Of a stretch of DNA of 10,673 nucleotides, positions 1 through 7,229 are shown in pieces; positions within the stretch are counted from its first letter, which is position 1; each line of letters begins with the position of its first letter. A program made the position numbers and the translations under genes. The notes under the pieces are model-generated. The model worked only from the letters and a program-made list of their open reading frames with translations, did no database searches and was not told where the DNA came from. Source of the DNA: Gemmatimonadota bacterium (lineage in GTDB: Bacteria > Gemmatimonadota > Gemmatimonadetes > Palauibacterales > Palauibacteraceae); NCBI GenBank assembly GCA_013042495.1, contig JABDQB010000424.1, forward strand, positions 1 to 10,673, read 5' to 3'.

Positions 1-990
1 GTCCGCCTCTCCTTCTACCTCGGGGCGGCCGTGTTCTTCATCGCGGTCCTGTGGACGGTGATCCGATCGAGGGAATACTCGCCCGAGGAGATGGCGTCCT
101 TCGAGGAGAACCAGGAGCGGGAGGAATTCGCCAAGGCGGAGCGCACGCTGGAGGAGTACGCGGCCAACGGAAGCCGGCAGATGAAGCTCGGTTGGGTCCT
201 ACTCGTCGTAGGCGGCCTGTTTTCCGTGTGGCTGGCCACCGCCGAGCTCTACCAGGTGATGATCCTGTCCGCCGGGATGGCGTTCGTCGGGATCCTGCTC
301 GTCCTCAGCGGACTCATGCAGAAGGGCGGCCGCTACGACAACGGCTTTGTCACGATCATGAACGACTTCCAGGACATGCCGCACACCATGAAGCAGCTGG
401 CCTGGGTTCAGTTCTTCTCGTGGTTCGCCCTGTTCGCCATGTGGATCTACACGACGGCGGCGGTGACCAGCTACATCTACGGCACCACGGACACCACGTC
501 GGCGCTGTACAACGAGGGGGCGAACTGGGTCGGGGTCTCGTTCGCCGCGTACAACGGGGTGGCCGCCCTGGTGGCGTTCGCCATCCCGGTCCTGGCAAAG
601 AAGACCAGCCGGAAGATCGCCCACGCCATCTGCCTCGTGTGCGGCGCAGCCGGGCTCCTCTCCGTGTTCATCATCTCCGACCCGCGGCTCCTGCTGGCGT
701 CGATGGTAGGCGTCGGCATCGCTTGGGCCAGTATTCTCTCCATGCCGTACGCGATCCTCACGGGGTCCCTGCCTCCGTCGAAGATGGGCTACTACATGGG
801 CGTGTTCAATTTCTTCATCGTGATTCCGCAGATCGTGGCGGCGGCGATCCTCGGCTTCTTCGTGGGACGCTTCTTCGGGGGCGAGGCCATCTACGCGCTC
901 CTCATCGGGGGCGCCTCGCTGGTGCTCGCTGCGGCTCTTACGCTTCGGGTGGAAGACCGGGACGACGTGGCAGCCGCGGTCTCCGGTTGA
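1..990 (+). CDS. SLC45-like MFS sugar (maltose-type) transporter, 5'-truncated by window edge
   Basis: Inner-membrane major facilitator carrier, probably importing maltose or a related glucoside with H+. The frame is open from base 1, so the first visible Met (position 31) is internal; 329 residues are visible. I count about nine hydrophobic helices (near residues 5-21, 63-80, 84-104, 131-152, 175-198, 205-224, 229-253, 262-289, 295-315), so about three helices at the N-terminus are missing from a 12-helix protein. The stretches WVQFFSWFALFAMWIYTT (135-152) and SMPYAILTGSLPPSKMGYYM (247-266) are typical of the SLC45/GPH-like carriers that sit in maltose and starch clusters of Bacteroidetes-type bacteria. 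Residues 22-60 form a strongly charged, Glu-rich cytoplasmic loop with helix or coiled-coil character. The gene ends 40 nt before the amylase start and looks like its operon partner. The family call is firm; the maltose substrate is inferred from family and context. Confidence 0.85.
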   Translation, partial: VRLSFYLGAAVFFIAVLWTVIRSREYSPEEMASFEENQEREEFAKAERTLEEYAANGSRQMKLGWVLLVVGGLFSVWLATAELYQVMILSAGMAFVGILLVLSGLMQKGGRYDNGFVTIMNDFQDMPHTMKQLAWVQFFSWFALFAMWIYTTAAVTSYIYGTTDTTSALYNEGANWVGVSFAAYNGVAALVAFAIPVLAKKTSRKIAHAICLVCGAAGLLSVFIISDPRLLLASMVGVGIAWASILSMPYAILTGSLPPSKMGYYMGVFNFFIVIPQIVAAAILGFFVGRFFGGEAIYALLIGGASLVLAAALTLRVEDRDDVAAAVSG

Positions 991-1030
991 GGAGCGGACC
1001 GACAGTGAATCGACGAAGGGGCACAGAAAC

Positions 1031-2740
1031 ATGAAGATCGTATTCCGTGCCATCGGGCTCATCGGGCTCGGAGCCCTGTCGGCGTGCAGCGCCAGGGCCC
1101 CTGGCCCCGCTGCTCCCGTCCCGGATGCCGGCGCCCCGGACCTCCGGGCAGCAGCCACCTCGGACGCGGCGGCGTACTGGAACTCGGCCTCGATCTACTT
1201 CCTCCTCACCGATCGTTTCTACAACGGCGATCCGAACAACGACCTCGCCCTCGGCCGCGCGCGAGACGGAGCGATGCTGCGCGACTTTCAGGGAGGGGAT
1301 CTCGCCGGCGTGCTGCTGAAGCTGGAGGAGGGCTACTTCGAGGCCCTCGGGGTGGACGCCATATGGATGACTCCGTTCCAGGAGCAGAACCGCGGCGCCA
1401 CCGACGAGGGCACCGGCCGGACCTACGCGTACCACGGCTACTGGATCCAGGACTGGACGGCCGTCGATCCGGTGTTGGGAACCGCCGACGACCTGCGGGC
1501 TGTGGTCGAGGCGGCGCACATGCGCGGGATCCGGGTGCTCATGGACGCGATCATCAACCACACGGGGCCGGTGACGGAGGAAGATCCCGTGTGGCCGGCG
1601 GACTGGGTGCGTCAGGCGCCGAAGTGCCGGTTCCGCGACCGGACCACGACGGTGGACTGCACCCTGGTCGACAACCTTCCGGACATCCTCACCGACCGGA
1701 ACGACCCGGTCGAGCTGCCGGCGGCCCTGCTCGCAAAATGGGAACGCGAGGGCCGGCTGGACCAGGAGCTGGCCGAGCTGGACGCGTTCTTTGAGCGCAC
1801 CGGACATCCGCGGGCCCCCCGCTACTATCTCATGAAATGGCTCACCGACTGGGTGCGCGAATACGGATTCGACGGCTACCGGGTAGACACGGCCAAGCAC
1901 TTCGAGGAATGGGTGAGCGCGGAGCTGAAGCTGGAAGCCGAGCAGGCGTTCGCGGCCTGGCGGGCGGCTCATCCGGACCGCGTCACCGGCGACCTCCCGT
2001 TCTTCATGATGGGAGAGGTCTATAACTACGATATGCGGAACGGCCGGGACTTCGACCTCGGGGACGGCGACACCGCGGACTTCTTCGACTACGGGTACGA
2101 CGGCCTCATCAACTTCGACTTCAAGCAGAAGACCAGCGAGTCTCTGGACGGGCTGTTCACGCGGTACGCCGCGGCCCTCCGGGATGGCGACCTGCAGGGC
2201 GTCTCGCTCGTCAACTACATCAGCTCTCACGACGACAGCGCTCCGTGGGATCCGTTGCGGGAGGATCCGTTCGGCGCCGGTACGCGTCTTCTGCTGGCTC
2301 CGGGCGGGGCCCAGATCTACTACGGAGATGAGCTGGCCCGGCCGCTCGTCGTCGAGGGCGCGGCGGGAGACGCCAACCTGCGCTCGTTCATGAACTGGGC
2401 CGTCCTCGAGCGCGGGGCCTATGGGGTCGAGCTGCTGGAGCACTGGCGCAAGCTGGGCCAATTCCGGAAGGCCCATCCGGCGGTGGGCGCGGGCGAGCAC
2501 CAGCGATTGCGCGTAGATCCGTACGTATTCAGCCGCACTCTCGAGGTCGAAGGTGTCACCGATCGTGTGATCGTGGCGATGGACCTCGACGCGGGCCCGA
2601 AGACCATCTTCGTGTACGGCCTGTTCCCGGACGGAGCCGAATTGGTGGATGCCTACTCGGGCGAGACGGTGGCCGTGGCGGAGGGGCATGTCACCCTCGA
2701 CACCGAATTCGATCTCGTCCTGCTGGCCGAGAGTCGATAG
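1031..2740 (+). CDS. GH13 alpha-amylase lipoprotein, MalS-like
   Basis: Exported endo-acting alpha-amylase cutting alpha-1,4 glucan bonds. The N-terminus MKIVFRAIGLIGLGALSAC is a lipoprotein signal with lipobox LSAC and lipidated Cys19; Ser at +2 does not argue for inner-membrane retention. An Ala/Pro-rich linker follows (20-46). The four GH13 regions are intact: I, DAIINH (172-177); II, GYRVDTAKH (282-290) with nucleophile Asp286; III, MGEV with acid/base Glu329; IV, ISSHDD with His400 and stabiliser Asp401. The opening IYFLLTDRFYNGD and the LPDI segment near 216 resemble E. coli MalS (GH13_19); the subfamily call is by eye. Cys199 and Cys210 in the B-domain are the only other cysteines and could form a disulfide. 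The start is supported by GAAGGGG at 1015-1021, 9 nt before the ATG. Length is 569 residues and the C-terminal beta domain looks complete. The next gene begins within 41 nt. Confidence 0.92.
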   Translation: MKIVFRAIGLIGLGALSACSARAPGPAAPVPDAGAPDLRAAATSDAAAYWNSASIYFLLTDRFYNGDPNNDLALGRARDGAMLRDFQGGDLAGVLLKLEEGYFEALGVDAIWMTPFQEQNRGATDEGTGRTYAYHGYWIQDWTAVDPVLGTADDLRAVVEAAHMRGIRVLMDAIINHTGPVTEEDPVWPADWVRQAPKCRFRDRTTTVDCTLVDNLPDILTDRNDPVELPAALLAKWEREGRLDQELAELDAFFERTGHPRAPRYYLMKWLTDWVREYGFDGYRVDTAKHFEEWVSAELKLEAEQAFAAWRAAHPDRVTGDLPFFMMGEVYNYDMRNGRDFDLGDGDTADFFDYGYDGLINFDFKQKTSESLDGLFTRYAAALRDGDLQGVSLVNYISSHDDSAPWDPLREDPFGAGTRLLLAPGGAQIYYGDELARPLVVEGAAGDANLRSFMNWAVLERGAYGVELLEHWRKLGQFRKAHPAVGAGEHQRLRVDPYVFSRTLEVEGVTDRVIVAMDLDAGPKTIFVYGLFPDGAELVDAYSGETVAVAEGHVTLDTEFDLVLLAESR

Positions 2741-2763
2741 GGGGACTCATCACGATCACGATT
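2740..2763 (+). promoter_or_regulatory. Shine-Dalgarno and likely non-canonical start region of the pullulanase-like gene
   Basis: GGGGGA at 2740-2745 overlaps the last base of the amylase stop codon and is the best ribosome-binding sequence in this gap. No ATG, GTG or TTG follows it in the pullulanase frame before 2782. In-frame ATC at 2749 (3 nt after the purine run), ATC at 2755 (9 nt after) and ATT at 2761 are the only start-like codons. The ATG at 2782 has AAGGGA directly abutting it with no spacer, which is poor geometry. Translation from here would add the basic stretch RSGRKG ahead of the hydrophobic signal core, as lipoprotein signals normally need. Confidence 0.4.
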
Positions 2764-2781
2764 CGATCCGGTCGCAAGGGA

Positions 2782-5148
2782 ATGGCCGTGCTAGTCGCTG
2801 CTCTCATCGCCGGCTGCGGCGGCGCCGCTCCAGATGCGGGCTCGACGGATGGCCTCTCCGAAGACTCCGGGCAGAGCGCACAGGAGGAAGAACTGGGTAT
2901 GCGTCTCCGGGCCGAGATCCACGGTCCCAGCGAAATCCACTTCCGCGTCGAGGATGCTGAGGCCCCGGCCGAACTGGAGGCCTACCGGCTGACCGACGGG
3001 CGCGGCGTCGATGTTCCGCTTGCGAGCGTCAGTCCGAGCGGTCAATCCGGAGCGACGGCCGTGCCGGAAGCGCCGGTGGATCCACTGAGGGTCCACTACC
3101 TCGAGATCCCCGATCTAGGCCTTCGGGCCCTGGTGCGGCGGGACCCACTGTTCCGGGAGATGTTCTCGGCCAAGCCGCTGGGCGCGCGCGTCTCCGCCGG
3201 CGGCTCGGAGACCACGTTCCGCGTCTTCTCTCCGCGGGCCAAGTCCGTTCGGTTGTACCTGTACGACGACAGGGACGCGGGTCCCGGCCAGGCCCTGCGC
3301 GTCATCGAGATGGACGTGGACGGGGACGGGGTGTGGGAAGCCACGGAAGACGGCGACCTGCGCGGCCGTTGGTACGACTTCACCGTGCACGGTCCGGCCG
3401 ACCCGGGGAACTGGTTCTACGAGACGCACCCGGTCCACATCTCGGATCCGTACGCCCTCGCCAACGACGACTCGCACGGAAAGTCGATGGTGTGGCGGGA
3501 CGGTCCGCCGCCTCCGCCGCTCGAGGGCAGGCGTCCAGCCATGGAGGACGTGGTCGCCTACGAGGTGCACGTTCAGGACTTCACCGATCTGCTGCCCGTG
3601 GCGGATGTCGAGACGGGCACCTTTCGAGCGATGGCGCAGCCAGGACTGACCAACGCGCACGGCGAGCCGATCGGCTTCGACTATGTGGTGGACCTGGGCG
3701 TGAACGTCGTGCACCTGATGCCGGTGCAGGAGTACCTGCACTACCCGGACGCCGACTGGCAGGCCGCCTTCGCCGACGACGATTTCGCGCGCGACATGGG
3801 CATCGACCGCGAAAACTATCAGTGGGGGTACCGCACGACGCACGCCTTCGCGGTGGAGAGTCGGTTCCGCTCGCGGGACAGAGGGCCGGGCCAGGAGCGC
3901 GAGCAGTTCAAGGCCCTGGTGCGTGCGTTCCACGAGCGGGGGATCGCCGTCGTCATCGACGTGGTGCCGAACCACACCGGCGAGAACATGGATTTCCGGC
4001 ACCTGCTGCTGAACTTCAACGTCCTCGACCTGCCGTACTACTACCGCACGGACAACGACGTAGACCACATCGGACCGTTCGGAAACGAGATGAAGTCCGA
4101 GGACCGGCCCATGGTGCAGCGCTGGATCGTCGACCAGATGCGGCACTGGGTGGAAGAGCTCGGGGTGGACGGCTTCCGGATCGATCTCGCCGGACAGATC
4201 GACAAGCAGACGTTGCGCAGGGTCAAACGGGAGCTCGGCGATGACGTCATCATCTACGGTGAGCCGTGGATCGCGCCCAGCGATCCGGACGTGGCGGCGA
4301 ATCCGGAGTGGGCGTGGTACAAGTCGGACGCGCCGATCACCTTCTTCCAGGACGATGCAAGGAACGCCTTCAAGGGAAGCCCGTTCGCCATCGAAGACCG
4401 GGGATGGGCGGGTGGGAACGGCTCCGCCCGGGCGGCCGTGATCCAGGCGCTCCCGAACCGCTACGACGAGGAACCACTCGCGACGGACGGAATCTCGTAC
4501 CTGGATATCCACGACAACTGGGCCCTGGCCGATCGCTACGCTCTGAACGACCACAACGGGCTCGGAGGCGTGGACATGGGCGCCATGCGGGTCGCGGCCG
4601 GGCTGCTGCTCACCTCCGCAGGACCCATAGTGATCCACGGGGGCACGGAGATGCTTCGCTCCAAGGGGCTGGCGCCCCTCGAAGAGCACGAGGTCGAAGC
4701 GGCCGGCGGGCCCATCCAGTTCAAGGGCAGGGACGACACCTTCAACGTGCGCGCCCCGAACCGCTTCCTGTGGGACAGCCTCGTGCCAGGCTCGGACCAG
4801 GCCGCGATGCGGGACTGGTGGCGCGGACTGCTCGCGCTTCGCATGTCCGATCACGGACGCGTGTTCAGGATTGCCGACGTGCCCGAGGGGCACTACCGGT
4901 GGATCGCACCACCGGAGGAGACGCTGCTCGGATATGTCGTGGGCGAGCGCGTCCTCGTTCTGGCCAACAGCGGAGTCAACGACGGCCTATTCGGCTTCGA
5001 TCTCCCGGACGGGGAGTGGCTCCAGGTGGCCGGCACCGAGAGCGTCGACCTGGCCGGCGTGGAGAGCGAGTACGCGCTCCTTCCAGGCGGGACGCACGAT
5101 CTGCGCGTCCGCGGCGGCTCGTTCCTCGTCTGGGTGCGAAGCGACTGA
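2782..5148 (+). CDS. Pullulanase-like GH13 debranching enzyme, lipoprotein, with CBM48
   Basis: Exported alpha-glucan hydrolase, probably cutting alpha-1,6 branch points of starch, glycogen or pullulan. Lipobox IAGC (9-12) gives lipidated Cys12, the only cysteine in the protein, followed by an acidic Ser/Asp/Glu linker (20-37). Domains by eye: N-terminal beta region (40-128), CBM48 (about 140-225), GH13 barrel (about 255-690) and C-terminal beta domain. Catalytic regions: I, DVVPNH (393-398); II, GFRIDLAG (464-471) with nucleophile Asp468; III, YGEPW with acid/base Glu494; IV, YLDIHDN with His577 and Asp578. YGEPW and the HDN ending point to type I pullulanase (GH13_14 or close relatives), but the signature YNWGYDP reads YQWGYRT (346-352). 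From the ATG at 2782 the signal has no basic n-region; an in-frame upstream extension supplies Arg-Ser-Gly-Arg-Lys-Gly, so the true start is probably around 2749-2761. Another GH13 specificity, such as an amylopullulanase-like one, cannot be excluded. Confidence 0.88.
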   Translation: MAVLVAALIAGCGGAAPDAGSTDGLSEDSGQSAQEEELGMRLRAEIHGPSEIHFRVEDAEAPAELEAYRLTDGRGVDVPLASVSPSGQSGATAVPEAPVDPLRVHYLEIPDLGLRALVRRDPLFREMFSAKPLGARVSAGGSETTFRVFSPRAKSVRLYLYDDRDAGPGQALRVIEMDVDGDGVWEATEDGDLRGRWYDFTVHGPADPGNWFYETHPVHISDPYALANDDSHGKSMVWRDGPPPPPLEGRRPAMEDVVAYEVHVQDFTDLLPVADVETGTFRAMAQPGLTNAHGEPIGFDYVVDLGVNVVHLMPVQEYLHYPDADWQAAFADDDFARDMGIDRENYQWGYRTTHAFAVESRFRSRDRGPGQEREQFKALVRAFHERGIAVVIDVVPNHTGENMDFRHLLLNFNVLDLPYYYRTDNDVDHIGPFGNEMKSEDRPMVQRWIVDQMRHWVEELGVDGFRIDLAGQIDKQTLRRVKRELGDDVIIYGEPWIAPSDPDVAANPEWAWYKSDAPITFFQDDARNAFKGSPFAIEDRGWAGGNGSARAAVIQALPNRYDEEPLATDGISYLDIHDNWALADRYALNDHNGLGGVDMGAMRVAAGLLLTSAGPIVIHGGTEMLRSKGLAPLEEHEVEAAGGPIQFKGRDDTFNVRAPNRFLWDSLVPGSDQAAMRDWWRGLLALRMSDHGRVFRIADVPEGHYRWIAPPEETLLGYVVGERVLVLANSGVNDGLFGFDLPDGEWLQVAGTESVDLAGVESEYALLPGGTHDLRVRGGSFLVWVRSD

Positions 5149-5160
5149 ACCTTGACTATT

Positions 5161-5173
5161 GGGAAGCGTTATG
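5161..5173 (+). promoter_or_regulatory. Ribosome-binding site fixing the symporter start
   Basis: GGGAAG at 5161-5166 lies 4 nt before the ATG at 5171. This favours ATG 5171 over the in-frame TTG at 5159, whose first base lies 10 nt after the previous stop codon and which would place the ribosome-binding purines inside the coding region. Confidence 0.6.
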
Positions 5174-7216
5174 AATCCTGAGTCCTTTCAGATCTCCCTC
5201 TGGGATATCCTGATCTTCGTGGCTTTCGTGGTCACGGTCGTCAGTGTCGGGCTGTACCAGAGCCGGAGCGAGAAGGGCAGTGAGGACTACTTCCTCGCCG
5301 GTCGTGACCTGAAGTGGTGGTTGATCGGGTTCTCGCTCATCGCCTCCAACATCTCGACCGAGCAATTCGTGGGCATGAGCGGCAACGCGGCCAGCCACGT
5401 CGGCCTGGCGATCGCGAGCTACGAGTGGATGGCGGCCATCACCCTGGTGATCGTGGCCTTCGCCTTCCTGCCGTACTTCCTGCGCACGGGCATCTACACG
5501 ATGCCGGAGTTCCTCGAGGTCCGGTACAGCGGCACGGCGCGCACCATCATGGCCGTGGCCACGATCCTGATCTACCTGCTCCTCCTCGGAGCGGTCACCT
5601 ACTCGGGCGCCCTGGTCATCAGCACGCTGGCGGGCAAGGCGGGCATGTCGGTGAGCCTGGCGACCGGATCGCTGATCATCGGCGTCATCGCGATGGCCTA
5701 CGTCACGGCCGGTGGCCTCAAGGCATGCGCCTGGGCCGACCTGATCCAGGGCAGCGCCCTGGTCCTCGGTGGCGCGGTGATCCTGTGGTTCGCGTTCCAG
5801 AAGCTCGGTATGGCCACCGAAGCGGCTTCAGTGGTCAACGTCGAAACCGGAGCGGTGACCATCCAGGCTCTCGCCCCGGACGCAGGGGCGGTCGAGCGGT
5901 TCTGGGATCTCAACCGGCCCCGCATGAACATGTTCCTGCCCGCCACGGATACGATCCTGCCGTGGACGGCGCTGATGATCGGGCTGTGGATCCCGAACTT
6001 CTATTACTGGGGCCTGAACCAGTACATCACGCAGCGAACCCTGGGCTCGGCCTCGCTGGCCGAGGGACAGAAGGGCATCGTGTTCGCCGCCCTGATGAAG
6101 CTCCTGATCCCGTTCGTGATCGTCGTTCCGGGTATCATCGCCTTCAATCTGTATTCGAACGACATGCGCCTCGAAGCCCGCGGCGACACGGCCAGCAGCA
6201 TGGCCGTCTACCTCGACGCCAATCCGTCCACTGAGTTCGTAGACACGGCGGAATCCCCCTCGAATGTGGAGCTGGCCGCCTGGCCGTCGGGACGGTACCT
6301 GCTGGCCATCTTCCCGGACGGTGGGGCCATGGGGGCGATCGAGACACGGAGTCCCTACGTGCTTCCCATCACGCGCGAGGACTTCGATGGAAAGCGGGCC
6401 GGCGAGTTCACCGTATTCGTGACGGAGGACCAGTCATGGGCCGCCGTGAATCCGGGCCTGGCCGAGGAGATCGACGCGTTCAACAGCGGTGTCAGGGAGG
6501 CGGCCCGAACCGCCGGTAGCTTGACGACGTCCGAGAAGATGATCGCCTTCAAGTACGACACGGCGCTGGCCCAGCTTCTGGGCAACGTCCTCCCCCAGGG
6601 TGTGGGCATCGTCGGCTTCGTGCTCGCCGCCCTGCTCGGCGCGGTGGTCAGCTCCCTGGCGGCCATGCTGAACGCGGCGTCCACCATCTTCTCCATGGAC
6701 GTGTTCAAGAAGTTCATCCGCCCGAAGGCCAGCCAGGCGACGACGGTGCGCGTGGGCCGCTTCGCCGTTGTGGCGTTCGGCATCGTGGCGGTTTTCCTGG
6801 CCCCGCAGCTCGGAAACCCGGCCATCAGCAACAGCATCTTCACGATCATCCAGGAGGGGCAGGGGTTCATCTCGCCGGGAATCCTGGCCGTGTTCGCGTT
6901 CGGTCTGCTGGTCCGGCGCGGGCCGGCCGTGTGCGGAACCGCCGGCCTGCTGACCAACATCGTGGCCTACGGACTTCTGAAGGTGGCCGTCCCCGACCTG
7001 CAGTTCCTGAACCGCATGGCCGTGTGCTTCGCCCTGTGCCTGATCGTCATGGCGGGCATCACGCTGGTGAAGCCGCGGGCCGAGCCGATCGTCTTCGAGC
7101 AGAACACGGCGATCGAGCTGGAGACGTCCGGGATCGCGAAGATCGGCGGGGTGCTCGTGATCGCCACCGCGATCCTGTTCTACTTCCTGTTCAGCCCGCT
7201 GGGCCTGGCGGGTTGA
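5171..7216 (+). CDS. SGLT/SSS-family Na+-coupled sugar symporter with enlarged periplasmic loop
   Basis: Inner-membrane Na+/sugar symporter (SLC5/SSS), 681 residues, about 14 helices. It aligns closely by eye with Vibrio vSGLT: FLAGRDLKWW (41-50), ISTEQFVGMSG (61-71), ASYEWM (82-87), FYYWGLNQYITQRT (277-290), VSSLAAMLN (493-501), IQEGQGFISPGI (560-571). Equivalents of the vSGLT sugar contacts are present: Gln65 (Q69), Glu85 (E88), Asn276 (N260), Lys310 (K294, same 34-residue spacing), Gln561 (Q428), plus gate Tyr279 (Y263). Ser494 and Ser495 match the Na2-site serines. A hexose such as glucose or galactose is therefore likely, and the operon favours glucose released by the GH97 enzyme. Residues about 326-473, between the Lys310 helix and the Na2-site helix, form a hydrophilic loop about 110 residues longer than in vSGLT. 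The gene begins 22 nt after the pullulanase stop and ends 13 nt before the GH97 gene. Confidence 0.93.
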   Translation: MNPESFQISLWDILIFVAFVVTVVSVGLYQSRSEKGSEDYFLAGRDLKWWLIGFSLIASNISTEQFVGMSGNAASHVGLAIASYEWMAAITLVIVAFAFLPYFLRTGIYTMPEFLEVRYSGTARTIMAVATILIYLLLLGAVTYSGALVISTLAGKAGMSVSLATGSLIIGVIAMAYVTAGGLKACAWADLIQGSALVLGGAVILWFAFQKLGMATEAASVVNVETGAVTIQALAPDAGAVERFWDLNRPRMNMFLPATDTILPWTALMIGLWIPNFYYWGLNQYITQRTLGSASLAEGQKGIVFAALMKLLIPFVIVVPGIIAFNLYSNDMRLEARGDTASSMAVYLDANPSTEFVDTAESPSNVELAAWPSGRYLLAIFPDGGAMGAIETRSPYVLPITREDFDGKRAGEFTVFVTEDQSWAAVNPGLAEEIDAFNSGVREAARTAGSLTTSEKMIAFKYDTALAQLLGNVLPQGVGIVGFVLAALLGAVVSSLAAMLNAASTIFSMDVFKKFIRPKASQATTVRVGRFAVVAFGIVAVFLAPQLGNPAISNSIFTIIQEGQGFISPGILAVFAFGLLVRRGPAVCGTAGLLTNIVAYGLLKVAVPDLQFLNRMAVCFALCLIVMAGITLVKPRAEPIVFEQNTAIELETSGIAKIGGVLVIATAILFYFLFSPLGLAG

Positions 7217-7229
7217 ACCCAACGGACGA

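Noticed and set aside
31..33. Position 31 as the start of the MFS gene
   Set aside because: The codon here is GTG within an open transmembrane segment that continues to base 1, and the protein would lack several helices.
938..2689. 583-codon open frame on the minus strand opposite the amylase gene
   Set aside because: It is a high-GC shadow of a clear GH13 gene; the translation is rich in Arg, Val, His and Pro with no recognisable domain and no fitting neighbours.
3310..3342. DxDxDG calcium-loop-like sequence (residues 178-186) in the pullulanase-like protein
   Set aside because: It sits at the normal strand-turn of CBM48, where Asp/Gly-rich DGVWE sequences are usual; not good evidence for an EF-hand or dockerin.
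3115..4893. 592-codon open frame on the minus strand opposite the pullulanase-like gene
   Set aside because: Same shadow effect: it uses the codon phase opposite a confirmed gene and its translation is low-complexity Val/Arg/His-rich.
5159..5170. TTG start adding four residues to the symporter
   Set aside because: The ATG at 5171 has GGGAAG at suitable spacing, and starting at TTG would place that site inside the gene.
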